From Paucibacter sp. PLA-PC-4 (GTDB taxonomy: Bacteria > Pseudomonadota > Gammaproteobacteria > Burkholderiales > Burkholderiaceae_C), in assembly GCF_026241155.1 (NCBI RefSeq), contig NZ_JAPFGP010000009.1:62001-126000 (forward strand): DNA of 64,000 nt. Reading direction: 5' to 3'. Numbering within the stretch: the first letter of the stretch is position 1; every line of letters starts with the position of its first letter. Below, one piece after another: positions 33,126 to 41,864 of this stretch. Under the pieces are notes generated by a model, which saw only the letters and a program-made list of their open reading frames with translations, made no database searches and had not been told where the DNA came from. The position numbers and the translations under genes were made by a program.

Positions 33126-34418
33126 ATGTCAGCCATTCCCTCACTCTCTCCGATCTCCCCTGTTGCGCTGAGCCTGGCCTTTGCCGCCGCCCTGCTGCTG
33201 TCGCTGGCGCTGAAGCTCTGGCTGTCGACCCGCCAGGTGCGACATGTGATGCGACACCGCAACGAGGTTCCGACCCCCTTTGCCGCCACCGTGCCCTTGG
33301 CGGCGCATCAGAAGGCGGCCGACTACACGGTGGCGCGCAGCCGTTTCGGTCTGCTGGCTATGGCCTTCAATGCCGCCGTGCTGTTGGGCTGGACCCTGCT
33401 GGGCGGGCTGGACGCGCTGAATCTGCGAGTCTACGAATGGGTGGCGCCGCACTGGGGCAGCATGGCCTACCAATTGGCGCTGCTGCTGGCCTTCGGCGTG
33501 ATCGGCGCGCTGCTGGACCTGCCCTTCGAGCTCTACAACACCTTCCGCATCGAGCAGCGCTTCGGCTTCAATCGCATGACCTGGCGGCTCTATGTGGCCG
33601 ACGCCGCCAAGAGCGCCCTGGTAGGCGCGCTGATCGGCCTGCCGATCGCGGCCCTGATCCTTTGGCTGATGGGCGCGGCCGGCGAACTGTGGTGGTTGTG
33701 GGCTTGGGGCGCCTGGATGGGCTTCAACCTGCTGATTCTGGTGCTCTACCCCACCGTGATCGCGCCGCTTTTCAACAAGTTCGAGCCGCTGGCCGACGAG
33801 GGGCTGCGCAGCCGGGTCGAAGGCCTGATGCAGCGCTGCGGCTTCGCCGCCAAGGGTCTGTTCGTGATGGACGGCAGCCGGCGCTCGGCCCATGGCAATG
33901 CCTACTTCACCGGCATCGGTGCGGCCAAGCGCGTGGTCTTCTTCGACACGCTGCTGCAGCGCCTGAGCGGGCCCGAGGTCGAGGCCGTGCTCGCCCACGA
34001 GTTAGGGCATTTCAAGCACAAGCATGTGCTCAAACGCATGGTCCTGATGTTTGCCTTGAGTCTGGCCGGCTTCGCGCTGCTGGGCTGGCTGTCGCGCCAG
34101 GTGGGCTTTTATCTGGCCTTCGGCGTGCAGCCGAATCTGGCAGGACCCAACGACGCGCTGGCCCTGCTGCTCTTCATGCTGGTGCTGCCGGTGTTCGGAT
34201 TCTTCTTCACGCCGCTGGCCAGCCGGCTGTCGCGCAAGGACGAGTTCCAGGCCGATGCCTATGCTTGCGCCCAGGCCAGTGGCGCCGATCTGGCCGCCGC
34301 GCTCTTGAAGCTGCACGAAGACAACGCCGGCACCTTGACGCCGGATCCGATATATGCACGCTTTTACTACTCCCACCCGCCGGCCAGCGAACGCCTGGCC
34401 GCGCTGCAGACCACATGA
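33126..34418 (+). CDS. M48-family (Ste24-like) membrane zinc metallopeptidase
   Basis: 430 residues with at least six membrane helices. The zinc site is HELGHFKHKH (about 290-299, HExxH) with the third ligand Glu in RKDEFQADAYA. The N-terminal Peptidase_M48_N domain (ELYNTFRIEQRFGFNRMTW) is the CAAX-protease type seen in Ste24 and bacterial homologues involved in membrane protein quality control. Its stop overlaps the pterin dehydratase start by 4 bases, and that gene overlaps rsgA, forming a three-gene operon. Confidence 0.93.
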   Translation: MSAIPSLSPISPVALSLAFAAALLLSLALKLWLSTRQVRHVMRHRNEVPTPFAATVPLAAHQKAADYTVARSRFGLLAMAFNAAVLLGWTLLGGLDALNLRVYEWVAPHWGSMAYQLALLLAFGVIGALLDLPFELYNTFRIEQRFGFNRMTWRLYVADAAKSALVGALIGLPIAALILWLMGAAGELWWLWAWGAWMGFNLLILVLYPTVIAPLFNKFEPLADEGLRSRVEGLMQRCGFAAKGLFVMDGSRRSAHGNAYFTGIGAAKRVVFFDTLLQRLSGPEVEAVLAHELGHFKHKHVLKRMVLMFALSLAGFALLGWLSRQVGFYLAFGVQPNLAGPNDALALLLFMLVLPVFGFFFTPLASRLSRKDEFQADAYACAQASGADLAAALLKLHEDNAGTLTPDPIYARFYYSHPPASERLAALQTT

Positions 34419-34753
34419 CCATGAATCTTCTTCTTGCCCAATGCACGCCCCAACGCGAGGCCCTGCCGCTTGAACAGCTGGCCGATTGGCTGGCGCAGAC
34501 GCCCGGCTGGTCGGCCGACACCGAGCACAAGGTGATTGGACGGCGCTTCGATTTTGAGAACTTCTACCAGACCATGGCCTTCGTCAACGCGGTGGCCGAG
34601 ATCGCCCATGCGCAGGACCATCACCCGGAGATGATGGTCGGCTTCGATGCCTGCACCGTCAGCTTCAGCACCCATTCGGCCCAAGGCCTGACCTCCAACG
34701 ATTTCATCTGCGCAGCCCAGGTCAGCGCCCTGCCCGAGGCAACGGCCGCATGA
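34415..34753 (+). CDS. phhB: 4a-hydroxytetrahydrobiopterin (pterin-4a-carbinolamine) dehydratase
   Basis: 112 residues, the normal length. The active-site block is AQDHHPEMMVGF (two His and Pro), with FDFENFYQTMAFVNAVAEIA before it and HSAQGLTSNDFICAAQV after. The enzyme recycles the oxidised pterin cofactor of phenylalanine hydroxylase; no such hydroxylase is encoded here, so a role in pterin or molybdopterin housekeeping is equally possible. Coupled to its neighbours by ATGA overlaps on both sides. Confidence 0.93.
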   Translation: MTMNLLLAQCTPQREALPLEQLADWLAQTPGWSADTEHKVIGRRFDFENFYQTMAFVNAVAEIAHAQDHHPEMMVGFDACTVSFSTHSAQGLTSNDFICAAQVSALPEATAA

Positions 34754-35658
34754 GCCGTTTCAACGCGCTGGACCTCGGTCTGGTGGTGCGCGGCCATGGC
34801 CGGCACTACATCGTCGAAGACGCGCAGGGCCGTCGCCTGGTCTGCCATCCGCGCGGCAAGAAAAGCGACTGCGTGGTCGGCGACCAGGTGCGCTGGGCGC
34901 CATCGGGGAGTGACGAAGGCGTGATCGAAGCCGTCGAGCCGCGCCGCAATCTGCTGTTCCGCCAGGACGAGTGGAAGACCAAGAGCTTCGCCGCCAATCT
35001 GGATCAGTTGCTGATTCTGGTCGCGGTAGAGCCGGTGTTCAGCGAGAGCCAGCTGTGTCGCGCGCTGATCGCGGCCGAGAGCGCCGGCATCGCGGTACGC
35101 ATCGCTTTGAACAAGACCGACCTGCCGGGCACCGAGCACGCCCGCGAACGCCTGCTGCCCTACCGCGAGATGGGCCTGGAAGTGATGGAAGTAGCGCTGA
35201 AGGCCGACCCAATCGGCTCCAGCGCTCTGCTCTCGCCCTGGCTGGAGGGCAAGCGCACCTTTGTGCTGGGGCCTAGCGGCACCGGCAAAAGCACGCTGAT
35301 CAATCTCTTGATCCCCGATGCCAAGGCGCAGATTGGCGAGATCTCGCAGGCGCTGAATTCGGGCAGACACACGACGACGACGACGCAGTGGTACTGGGTT
35401 GACGCACAACGCCAGACCGCGCTGATCGACTCACCGGGCTTCCAGGAATTCGGCCTGCAGCAGATCACGGCCGAGCAGCTGCCACTATTGATGCCGGATT
35501 TGCGCCAGCATGCCGGCCATTGCCGTTTTTACAACTGCACCCATCAGCATGAGCCGGACTGCGGCGTCCGCGCAGCAGCCGCAGCCGGCCTGATCAGCCC
35601 CTCGCGCTTCCGGATCTATGGGGAAATCCTGCAGGAGCTGGGCGCCAAGCGCTGGTAA
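34750..35658 (+). CDS. rsgA: small-ribosomal-subunit biogenesis GTPase RsgA
   Basis: 302-residue circularly permuted GTPase that proofreads maturation of the 30S subunit. An N-terminal OB fold (VGDQVRWAP) is followed by G4-like NKTDLPG, then G1 GPSGTGKSTLIN (about 175-186), G2 GRHTTTTT and G3 DSPGFQEFGL. The C-terminal zinc domain has CRFYNCTHQHEPDCGV. Overlaps the dehydratase gene by 4 bases. The orn gene lies close by and divergent, an association frequent in proteobacteria. Confidence 0.97.
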   Translation: MSRFNALDLGLVVRGHGRHYIVEDAQGRRLVCHPRGKKSDCVVGDQVRWAPSGSDEGVIEAVEPRRNLLFRQDEWKTKSFAANLDQLLILVAVEPVFSESQLCRALIAAESAGIAVRIALNKTDLPGTEHARERLLPYREMGLEVMEVALKADPIGSSALLSPWLEGKRTFVLGPSGTGKSTLINLLIPDAKAQIGEISQALNSGRHTTTTTQWYWVDAQRQTALIDSPGFQEFGLQQITAEQLPLLMPDLRQHAGHCRFYNCTHQHEPDCGVRAAAAAGLISPSRFRIYGEILQELGAKRW

Positions 35659-35678
35659 GAGCCCGGTAGCGTGCGCGC

Positions 35679-35951
35679 TCAGCGTTCCAGACGCGGCGCC
35701 GGATTCTTGACTTCGCGTACCTCGACGTCGACGACCTCGCCCGGCGCCCTGGCTGCGGCCCCACGGCGGAACTGCTGGCGCGCACGGGCAAAGCCCGAGA
35801 CATCGATGACGGGCTTGCGACCCCGCACCAGGCTCCACAGCATCAAGCCCAGCATCGTCACCAAGGCCACAGCCATCAGGCCCAGCACCAGCACGATGGT
35901 GGCGACCGCGAGCAGCAGACGAACGGCAAACGTAACAACAGCAGACAGCAA
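35679..35951 (-). CDS. small single-pass or two-pass membrane protein of unknown function
   Basis: 90 residues. The first 42 are strongly hydrophobic (LLLAVATIVLVLGLMAVALVTMLGLMLWSLV), enough for one long or two short helices. A basic cytoplasmic tail follows (RGRKPVIDVSGFARARQQFRRG) and ends with VVDVEVREVKNPAPRLER. Similar small proteins are common in Burkholderiales, without a known role. It starts 18 bases from the end of the SDR gene upstream on the same strand. Confidence 0.75.
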   Translation of the reverse strand: MLSAVVTFAVRLLLAVATIVLVLGLMAVALVTMLGLMLWSLVRGRKPVIDVSGFARARQQFRRGAAARAPGEVVDVEVREVKNPAPRLER

Positions 35952-35969
35952 AACCTATCCTTTACGAAG

Positions 35970-36722
35970 TCAACCGCGGCCGACAAAGGGCATCTTCGTC
36001 GCCATCACGGTCATGAACTGCACATTGGCCTGCAGCGGCAGGCCGGCCATATAGAGCAGTGCGCTGGCCACATGAGCTACGTCCATTGTCGCCTCAACGG
36101 CGATCTCGCCGTTGGCCTGACGTACGCCCTGGGTCATCGGCCGGGCCATCTCGGTCAGCGCATTGCCAATGTCGAGCTGGCCACAGGCGATATCAAACGG
36201 CCGGCCATCCAAGGACAGCGATTTGGTCAGGCCCGTGATCGCATGCTTGGTTGAGGTGTAGGGGGCGGAGTTGGGACGCGGCGCATGTGCCGAGATCGAG
36301 CCATTGTTGATGATGCGGCCGCCCTGGGGCTGCTGTTGCCTCATCAGACGGAAAGCCGCCTGGGCGCAGAGAAAGCTACCGGTCAGATTGACGTCTACCA
36401 CCGCCTGCCATTGTTCGAACGGCAACTCGTCGATCGAGACACCACGCGCAGACATGCCGGCGTTATTGAACAGCAGGTCCAGCCTGCCGAACGCTTCACC
36501 TATGCGCTCGAAGGCCTGGGCCACCGCCTGCGGCTGGCTGACATCGGTGGGCAGCAGCAAATAGCGCTCGGGCGCCGCTGCGGCAGTTTCCTCCAGCGCC
36601 TCCATACGCCGGCCCAGCAGGGCAACGCGGTAGCCAGCGTCGGCCAGGGCGTGGGCACAGGCCCTGCCGATGCCGCTACCGGCGCCGGTCACGGCAGCGA
36701 ATTTTTGCGTTGGAGCTGTCAT
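35970..36722 (-). CDS. short-chain dehydrogenase/reductase
   Basis: 250-residue classical SDR. Cofactor motif [12 protein letters not shown] (about 14-25), NNAGMS (about 88), Ser at NNGSISAHA and catalytic YTSTK (about 155-159) are intact. The first strand is followed by GRRMEALEE, with Arg after the Gly-rich loop, which favours NADP(H). Substrate unknown. It is separated by about 75 bases from the phosphofructokinase gene upstream. Confidence 0.92.
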   Translation of the reverse strand: MTAPTQKFAAVTGAGSGIGRACAHALADAGYRVALLGRRMEALEETAAAAPERYLLLPTDVSQPQAVAQAFERIGEAFGRLDLLFNNAGMSARGVSIDELPFEQWQAVVDVNLTGSFLCAQAAFRLMRQQQPQGGRIINNGSISAHAPRPNSAPYTSTKHAITGLTKSLSLDGRPFDIACGQLDIGNALTEMARPMTQGVRQANGEIAVEATMDVAHVASALLYMAGLPLQANVQFMTVMATKMPFVGRG

Positions 36723-36797
36723 CGCTAAATTGATCAGGCTTGCAGGATTGCAAAGGCAGATGATGGCATCAATTGATATCCGGTGCTGCGAGCACCC

Positions 36798-37823
36798 TCA
36801 GGGGTTGGCCAGCACACCCAGACAGCGTGCCGCCTGCATCAGCTCATGATCGAGCGGCACCAAGCGGCTTGCCCCAGCCACGTCGGTCAGACTCACGGAC
36901 ACGCAGCGATCACCCTGCAGGGCCACCATGTGGCCATGGCGGCGTTGCAGCACCAGCTGCGCTGCCTGGACGCCGAAGCGGGTGGAGAGCACCCGGTCGA
37001 AGGCGGTAGGCGCGCCACCGCGTTGCAGGTGGCCCAACAGGGTGTAGCGCAGCTCGGCTTCTGGCCCCAGACGCGGAGCCAGGTCTTGCATGAGGCGCTG
37101 CCCCACCGTCTCGCCTGCGCTCGCGGCGGCGAGCTTGACGCCCTCGGCAACGCAGACCAGCGCATAGCCCTGCTCGCGGCAGCGCCGCTCGCACAGCGCA
37201 GCCAGCGCCTGGCCGTCATAGGCAAGCTCGGGCAGCACGATGGCGTCGGCACCGCCAGCCAGCCCGCCCTCAAGCGCGATCCAGCCGGCATGCCGCCCCA
37301 TGGTCTCCAGCACCATCACGCGGCCATGGCTTCGCGCGGTGGTGGTCAGCCGCTCCAGCGCATCGGCCACCACCGCCACCGCGCTGTCGAAGCCGAAGCT
37401 GCGCTCGTTGTGCATCAGGTCGTTGTCTATGGTCTTGGGCACGCCCACCACGGGCACGCCCAGACGCGCAAAGCGCTCGGCGATCGTCATCGTGCCATCG
37501 CCACCAACGGCCACCAGCACGTCGATGCCATGGCGCTGCAGGCAGTCCAAAGCACGGGCCGAGCAATCGGCGCCACCTGCGCCGAAATAGGCAAAGGGAT
37601 CGGCCCGGTTATGGCTGCCCAACAAGGTGCCACCCTCGTTGATCAAGCCGCGCAGCCGGACGGCGTCGAGCGGCTGCACCCGATCTTCCAGCAGGCCCAG
37701 AAAACCCTGCCGTATGCCGCTCACGCGTACGTCGCCGGCCTCGGTCAGCGCCAGAGTCAAGGCCCGGATCACCGCGTTCAGGCCCGGGCAATCGCCGCCA
37801 CCGGTCAGAATTCCCACATGCAT
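36798..37823 (-). CDS. 6-phosphofructokinase (group III / mixed-substrate type)
   Basis: 341 residues; phosphorylates fructose 6-phosphate. The phosphoryl-donor loop reads GGDGT (107-111) and the next motif PKTIDND (129-135). Gly in the first is what ATP-using enzymes have (Asp in strict pyrophosphate enzymes), while Lys in PKTIDND is usual in pyrophosphate and group III enzymes; E. coli PfkA has Gly there. Substrate residues MGRHAGW and the GHLQRGG segment are present. The donor therefore cannot be fixed from sequence alone. It is divergent from the response regulator gene. Confidence 0.9.
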   Translation of the reverse strand: MHVGILTGGGDCPGLNAVIRALTLALTEAGDVRVSGIRQGFLGLLEDRVQPLDAVRLRGLINEGGTLLGSHNRADPFAYFGAGGADCSARALDCLQRHGIDVLVAVGGDGTMTIAERFARLGVPVVGVPKTIDNDLMHNERSFGFDSAVAVVADALERLTTTARSHGRVMVLETMGRHAGWIALEGGLAGGADAIVLPELAYDGQALAALCERRCREQGYALVCVAEGVKLAAASAGETVGQRLMQDLAPRLGPEAELRYTLLGHLQRGGAPTAFDRVLSTRFGVQAAQLVLQRRHGHMVALQGDRCVSVSLTDVAGASRLVPLDHELMQAARCLGVLANP

Positions 37824-37899
37824 GTCATCACTCCCAAGAATGGGTCCATGCTGCCATGTCTGGCGCTACATTTGTAGCCGTAGCCCCGGAGACCCGCGA

Positions 37900-38322
37900 G
37901 TGACAGAGTTCAGCACCACCAGACCCATCCCCCAAGGCCAGCCTGCCGGCGCCGGCAAGCTGCTCTACATCGAGGACAACCCGGTCAATCAGCTGGTGGT
38001 GCAGGAGTTGGTGGCGCAGCGACCGCTGCTCCAGCTGGTATGCGAAGAGGACGGCGGCCGCGGTCTGGCGCGCGCTCGGGCCATGCAGCCCGACCTCATC
38101 CTGCTGGACATGCAACTACCGGACTTCAATGGTTACGAGGTATTGCAGCAACTGCGCGCCGACGCGCTGACCGCAGCCATCCCGTGCATCGCGCTGTCGG
38201 CCAACGCAATGCCTGAGGACATCCGGCGCGCCCGCGAGGCGGGCTTCACCGACTACTGGACCAAGCCGATCGACTTCAAGGCTTTTCTGAGCGGCCTCGA
38301 CGCCCGCTTTGGCAAGGCCTGA
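37900..38322 (+). CDS. single-domain response regulator
   Basis: 140 residues made of one receiver domain after a short Pro/Gln-rich lead. Acidic pocket in LLYIEDN, phosphoacceptor Asp in LILLDMQLPDFNGYE, Thr/Ser switch in ALSANAM and Lys in TKPID. No output domain, so it would act by protein contact. The start is GTG at 37900 with GGAG upstream; an ATG in frame is not available downstream until inside the domain. No kinase is adjacent; the two hybrid kinases in this window are possible partners. The LSANAMPEDI region resembles receivers that follow hybrid kinases. Confidence 0.85.
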   Translation: MTEFSTTRPIPQGQPAGAGKLLYIEDNPVNQLVVQELVAQRPLLQLVCEEDGGRGLARARAMQPDLILLDMQLPDFNGYEVLQQLRADALTAAIPCIALSANAMPEDIRRAREAGFTDYWTKPIDFKAFLSGLDARFGKA

Positions 38323-38348
38323 CCCCGACCTCACCTGATCCAGGACTA

Positions 38349-40394
38349 TCAGGCCGGCAGCAGACCCCGACCCCGCAACATCGGCGCCACCACCGCATCG
38401 CGGCCCCGGAAGGCACGGTAGGCCTCTCGCGGCTCGCGGCTGTTGCCGCTGGCGTAGATATTGTTCAACAAGGCCTGTGCGACCGTGGGATCGAAGGGGC
38501 TGCCCGCCTCGACAAAGGCTTCGTAGCCATCGGCATCCAGCACCTCGGCCCACATATAGACGTAGTAGCCGGCGGCATAGCCGCTGCCTGCGAACAGGTG
38601 CTGGAAATGCGCGAGCCGGTGGTTCATGCCGATCGCGGCCGGCAAGCCGTAGGCCGACATGGTCTGGGCCTCGAACTCGGTGATGTCGGGGCCTTGCGAG
38701 TCGGTCAGCGAGTGCACAGCCATGTCGACCAGGGCGCTGGCGGTGTAGCGCACCGTTTCATAGCCCTGATTGAAGAGCTCGGCGGCCTTCAGCTTGGCCA
38801 GCAGCGCGTCGGGGATCACCGCGCCGGTCTGGTAGTGGCGGGCGTGCTTTTTCAGCACCTCGGGCTCGCTCATCCAATGCTCGAACAGCTGTGAGGGCAG
38901 CTCCACAAAGTCTCGCAGCACCTGGGTGCCCGATAGGCGCTCGTACTCAACATTGGACAGCAGGCCATGTAGCCCATGACCGAACTCATGGAACAGCGTA
39001 CGCGCGTCGTCGAAGCTCAGCAGGGTCGGCTCGCCGGGCGCGCCTTTGGCGAAGTTGTTGTTGTTCAGAATGACGGGGATCGCGCCAATCGCATTGCGGG
39101 CCTGCCAGCGCAGCGCATTCATCCAGGCGCCACTGCGCTTGGTCGCGCGGGCGAAGTTGTCCTGCATAAAGACACCGCGCAGCCCGCCGTCAGCGCCCAG
39201 CACCTCGTAGACCTTGACATCGGCGTGGTAGCCGGCGACCTCGGGCTTGGCGACGAAGCGAAGGCCGAACAGTCGGCCGGCACAGTCGAACAGCGCCTGC
39301 ACCATCGCGTCCAGCGGGAAATAGGGCTTGACCTCGGCCTCGTCGAGCTCGTAGCGAGCCTTGCGCACCTTCTCGGCATAAAAGCGCCAGTCCCAGGCCT
39401 GCAACTCGAAGCGGTGGCCCATCGAGGCCATCATGCCTTCGAGCAGCTGGCGCTCGCCCTCGGCGGCGGCCTTGGCCGGCTCCCAGACCTGGGTCAGCAA
39501 GCCTTGCACCGCCTCACGCGTGCCAGCCATCGTATCGGCCAGCGCATAGTCGGCATAGCAGGCGTGGCCGTGCAGGCGCGCCTGCTCGTTTCGCAGGCTT
39601 AGGATCTGCTGGGCCACAGCGCGGTTGTCGGTCTCGCCGGCTGTTTCTCCGCGGCCGACCCAGGCGCGCCAAGCCTGCTCGCGCAGATCGCGGCGTTCGC
39701 TGAAGGTCAGGAAGGGCACGATGTGCGAGCGCGACAGGGTGATCGCATGAACGCCCTCGCCCAGGCCGCGATCGACAGCGGCCTGACGCGCAGCGGCGCG
39801 CACGAAGTCGGGCAGGCCGGCCAGTTCGTCCTCGCCCTGCAGCAGCAGTTGGTAGCCGCTCTCGTCGGCCAGCACATTTTGGGCAAACAGCGTGTGCAGC
39901 TCAGCCAGACGCTCGACCACCTGGGCATAGCGCCGTTGGGACTCGCCCTGCAGCTTGGCGCCGGCACGCACAAAGTCCAGGTGCACACGCTCCAGCAGGC
40001 GCAACTGTTCGGGGCTCAGGCCCAGGGCCTGCCGCTCGGCATGCAGCGCGTCCACGCGCTTGAACAGCTCGGCATGCATGTAGACGGCGTTGCCGTGTGC
40101 AGCCAGCGGGGCGGCCAACGCGCGCTGGGCGGCCTGCAGCTCGGGCGAGGTAGCAGAGGCGGCCAAAGTGTAAAAAAGATGCTCGAGCCGGGTCAGCAGG
40201 CGGCCGCTGCGGTCGAATGTCGCCAGGGTGTTCTCGAAGCTCGGCGTAGCGCCCTGGTGGGCAATCGCATCAAGCTCGGCGCGGTGCTCGGCCAGCGCCG
40301 CCTCGAATGCCGGCGCGAAATGCGCGGCCTCGATCTGGGCAAAGGGCGGCAGTCCGTAGGGGGTGTTCCAGTCTTGCAGCAGGGGGTTGCTCAT
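38349..40394 (-). CDS. prlC: oligopeptidase A (M3 family)
   Basis: 681-residue cytoplasmic zinc peptidase that degrades peptides, including cleaved signal peptides. Zinc site HEFGHGLHG with the third ligand in the helix ELPSQLFEHWMSEPE. C-terminal FEAGSPFD-like region and YYVYMWAEVLDADGYEAF are conserved in the family. The ATG at 40394 gives the family N-terminus MSNPLLQ; an in-frame extension upstream lacks support. Monocistronic. Confidence 0.95.
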   Translation of the reverse strand: MSNPLLQDWNTPYGLPPFAQIEAAHFAPAFEAALAEHRAELDAIAHQGATPSFENTLATFDRSGRLLTRLEHLFYTLAASATSPELQAAQRALAAPLAAHGNAVYMHAELFKRVDALHAERQALGLSPEQLRLLERVHLDFVRAGAKLQGESQRRYAQVVERLAELHTLFAQNVLADESGYQLLLQGEDELAGLPDFVRAAARQAAVDRGLGEGVHAITLSRSHIVPFLTFSERRDLREQAWRAWVGRGETAGETDNRAVAQQILSLRNEQARLHGHACYADYALADTMAGTREAVQGLLTQVWEPAKAAAEGERQLLEGMMASMGHRFELQAWDWRFYAEKVRKARYELDEAEVKPYFPLDAMVQALFDCAGRLFGLRFVAKPEVAGYHADVKVYEVLGADGGLRGVFMQDNFARATKRSGAWMNALRWQARNAIGAIPVILNNNNFAKGAPGEPTLLSFDDARTLFHEFGHGLHGLLSNVEYERLSGTQVLRDFVELPSQLFEHWMSEPEVLKKHARHYQTGAVIPDALLAKLKAAELFNQGYETVRYTASALVDMAVHSLTDSQGPDITEFEAQTMSAYGLPAAIGMNHRLAHFQHLFAGSGYAAGYYVYMWAEVLDADGYEAFVEAGSPFDPTVAQALLNNIYASGNSREPREAYRAFRGRDAVVAPMLRGRGLLPA

Positions 40395-40464
40395 GCCTTG
40401 TCTCACTGTGATGACGGCAGGGGTGGCGCCGCCATGATGTTGTTGGGGTGACACGATTGTAGAA

Positions 40465-40496
40465 ACGGCGCCAGCCCGCTGGGGGTGGCGCCGTTC
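40465..40496 (-). terminator. hairpin, possible terminator of the coiled-coil protein gene
   Basis: Perfect 9-base arms AACGGCGCC and GGCGCCGTT around a 14-base loop, followed on the minus strand by TCTACAATC, a poor U-tract. It lies about 22 bases after the stop at 40519. Confidence 0.55.
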
Positions 40497-40518
40497 AAAG
40501 ACCGTGCGGTCCGGTGAA

Positions 40519-41178
40519 TTACTTCAGGCCCAGCTCTTTCTTGACGGCGATTTCGTCGGCTTCGTCGTAGGGCTTTTTGCTGCAGTCCTCCTTCCAGTCG
40601 TCAACCTTGTCCAGATGCGCCTCGGCGCGAGCCTGCAGGGCCTGGGTATCGGCATTGTGCTTCTCGACCTTGGCATCGAAGGCCTTGGCATCGGCGCTGT
40701 ACTTGTTCTTGCTGGCGTTGAAGGCGTCGATCCGGGCGTCGTGCGCCGCCGCCTTGGCCTTGTAGTCGGCCAGCACCTTTTCGGCGTCCGGGCGCTCCAT
40801 CTTCGGCAACTGGGCCTTGATCACTTCCTGGCCCTTGATCAGCTCTTCGCGTTCGGTCTTCAGCTCTGTACCGGTGGTAGTCAGCGCCGCGCCCTGCTGG
40901 GTCAGCTCCTCCTTGGCCTTGACCATCTCGGCGCGCTCCTGGGCATTCGCGGCCTGGGCGGCCTTGATTTCCTTGGCGTCGGTCTCATTCTTGTCGAAGG
41001 TGGTCAAGCAGGCGCGCAGCTCGTCGCGCGTCATGAGCTTTTGCTTGGGTTTTTCGACGACGGGGCGGCTGACCTTGTTGTTCTTGGGGTCGACCTTGGC
41101 GTTCGGATTGGCCGTCTGGGCCAGCGCCAGCGCGGGTAGCAAGGCGGCGACGCAGGCGGAAAGCAGGAATCGTTTCAT
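40519..41178 (-). CDS. periplasmic coiled-coil protein of unknown function
   Basis: 219 residues. Signal peptide MKRFLLSACVAALLPALALAQ, then a short basic linker and a long, highly charged helical region (about 50-200) with heptad-like patterns (ELTQQGAALTTTGTELKTEREELIK; DAKVEKHNADTQALQARAEAH). Two Cys residues, in RACLTTF and KEDCSKKPYDE, could form a disulfide closing the coiled coil. Family function is unknown. No lipobox, so it is likely soluble in the periplasm. It is divergent from yaeQ. Confidence 0.8.
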   Translation of the reverse strand: MKRFLLSACVAALLPALALAQTANPNAKVDPKNNKVSRPVVEKPKQKLMTRDELRACLTTFDKNETDAKEIKAAQAANAQERAEMVKAKEELTQQGAALTTTGTELKTEREELIKGQEVIKAQLPKMERPDAEKVLADYKAKAAAHDARIDAFNASKNKYSADAKAFDAKVEKHNADTQALQARAEAHLDKVDDWKEDCSKKPYDEADEIAVKKELGLK

Positions 41179-41303
41179 GGCAGGGCTCTTCAGCGCGGAG
41201 GGTGAACACAGCGGCGCCAGCTTAGCGGCGCCAGGGCGGCATCATGCCATGCTGCACAACAAGCCCGATAATGCGCCGCTTTGCCGCTCCCGAGACTCCC
41301 GCC

Positions 41304-41864
41304 ATGGCGCTCAAAGCCACCATTCACAAAGCTCTTGTGCAGATCGCCGACATGGACCGCCATGTCTACGGCGACCACAACCTGACCATTGCGCGCCACC
41401 CCTCGGAGACGGACGAGCGCATGATGATCCGCGTGCTGGCCTTTGCACTGCACACCCCGGCCGACGATCTGAACGGCCGGCTCGAGTTCACCAAGGGCCT
41501 GTCCGACGTCGACGAACCCGACCTCTGGCAGCTCAGCCTGACCGGAGAGGTCTTGCACTGGATCGACTTGGGCCAGCCCGACGACCGCCGCCTGATGAAG
41601 GCCCATGGCAAGGCCAACAGGGTCACGGTGATCGGCTTCGCCAGCAGCACGCAGGTCTGGTGGGCCGGCATAGAAAACAAGCTGACGCGTGCGCCGCGCC
41701 TGTCGGTTTGGCAGATTCCTCACGAGCAGTCGCAGGCCCTGGCCCGGCTGGCCGAGCGCAGCATGCAGCTGCAGGTCAGCGTGCAGGACGGCGGCATCTA
41801 TGTCTCGACCGCTCAGGCTTCGGTCGAGATCACCCCGATCGCATTGAAGGTGGCCACCGAATGA
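41304..41864 (+). CDS. yaeQ: YaeQ-family protein
   Basis: 186 residues; starts MALKATIHKALVQIADMDRH and includes HPSETDERMMIRVLAFAL and EPDLWQLSLTGEVLHWIDLGQPDDRRL, the hallmarks of YaeQ. The fold is PD-(D/E)XK nuclease-like in the solved homologues, but activity is not established. The stop overlaps the prolyl oligopeptidase start by 4 bases. An in-frame extension begins at 41244 but the family N-terminus is at 41304. Confidence 0.93.
   Translation: MALKATIHKALVQIADMDRHVYGDHNLTIARHPSETDERMMIRVLAFALHTPADDLNGRLEFTKGLSDVDEPDLWQLSLTGEVLHWIDLGQPDDRRLMKAHGKANRVTVIGFASSTQVWWAGIENKLTRAPRLSVWQIPHEQSQALARLAERSMQLQVSVQDGGIYVSTAQASVEITPIALKVATE

Noticed and set aside
38316-38355. GGCCTGA / TCAGGCC inverted repeat between the response regulator and prlC as a bidirectional terminator
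   Set aside because: The loop is 26 bases and no T-run follows on either strand, so support is too weak.
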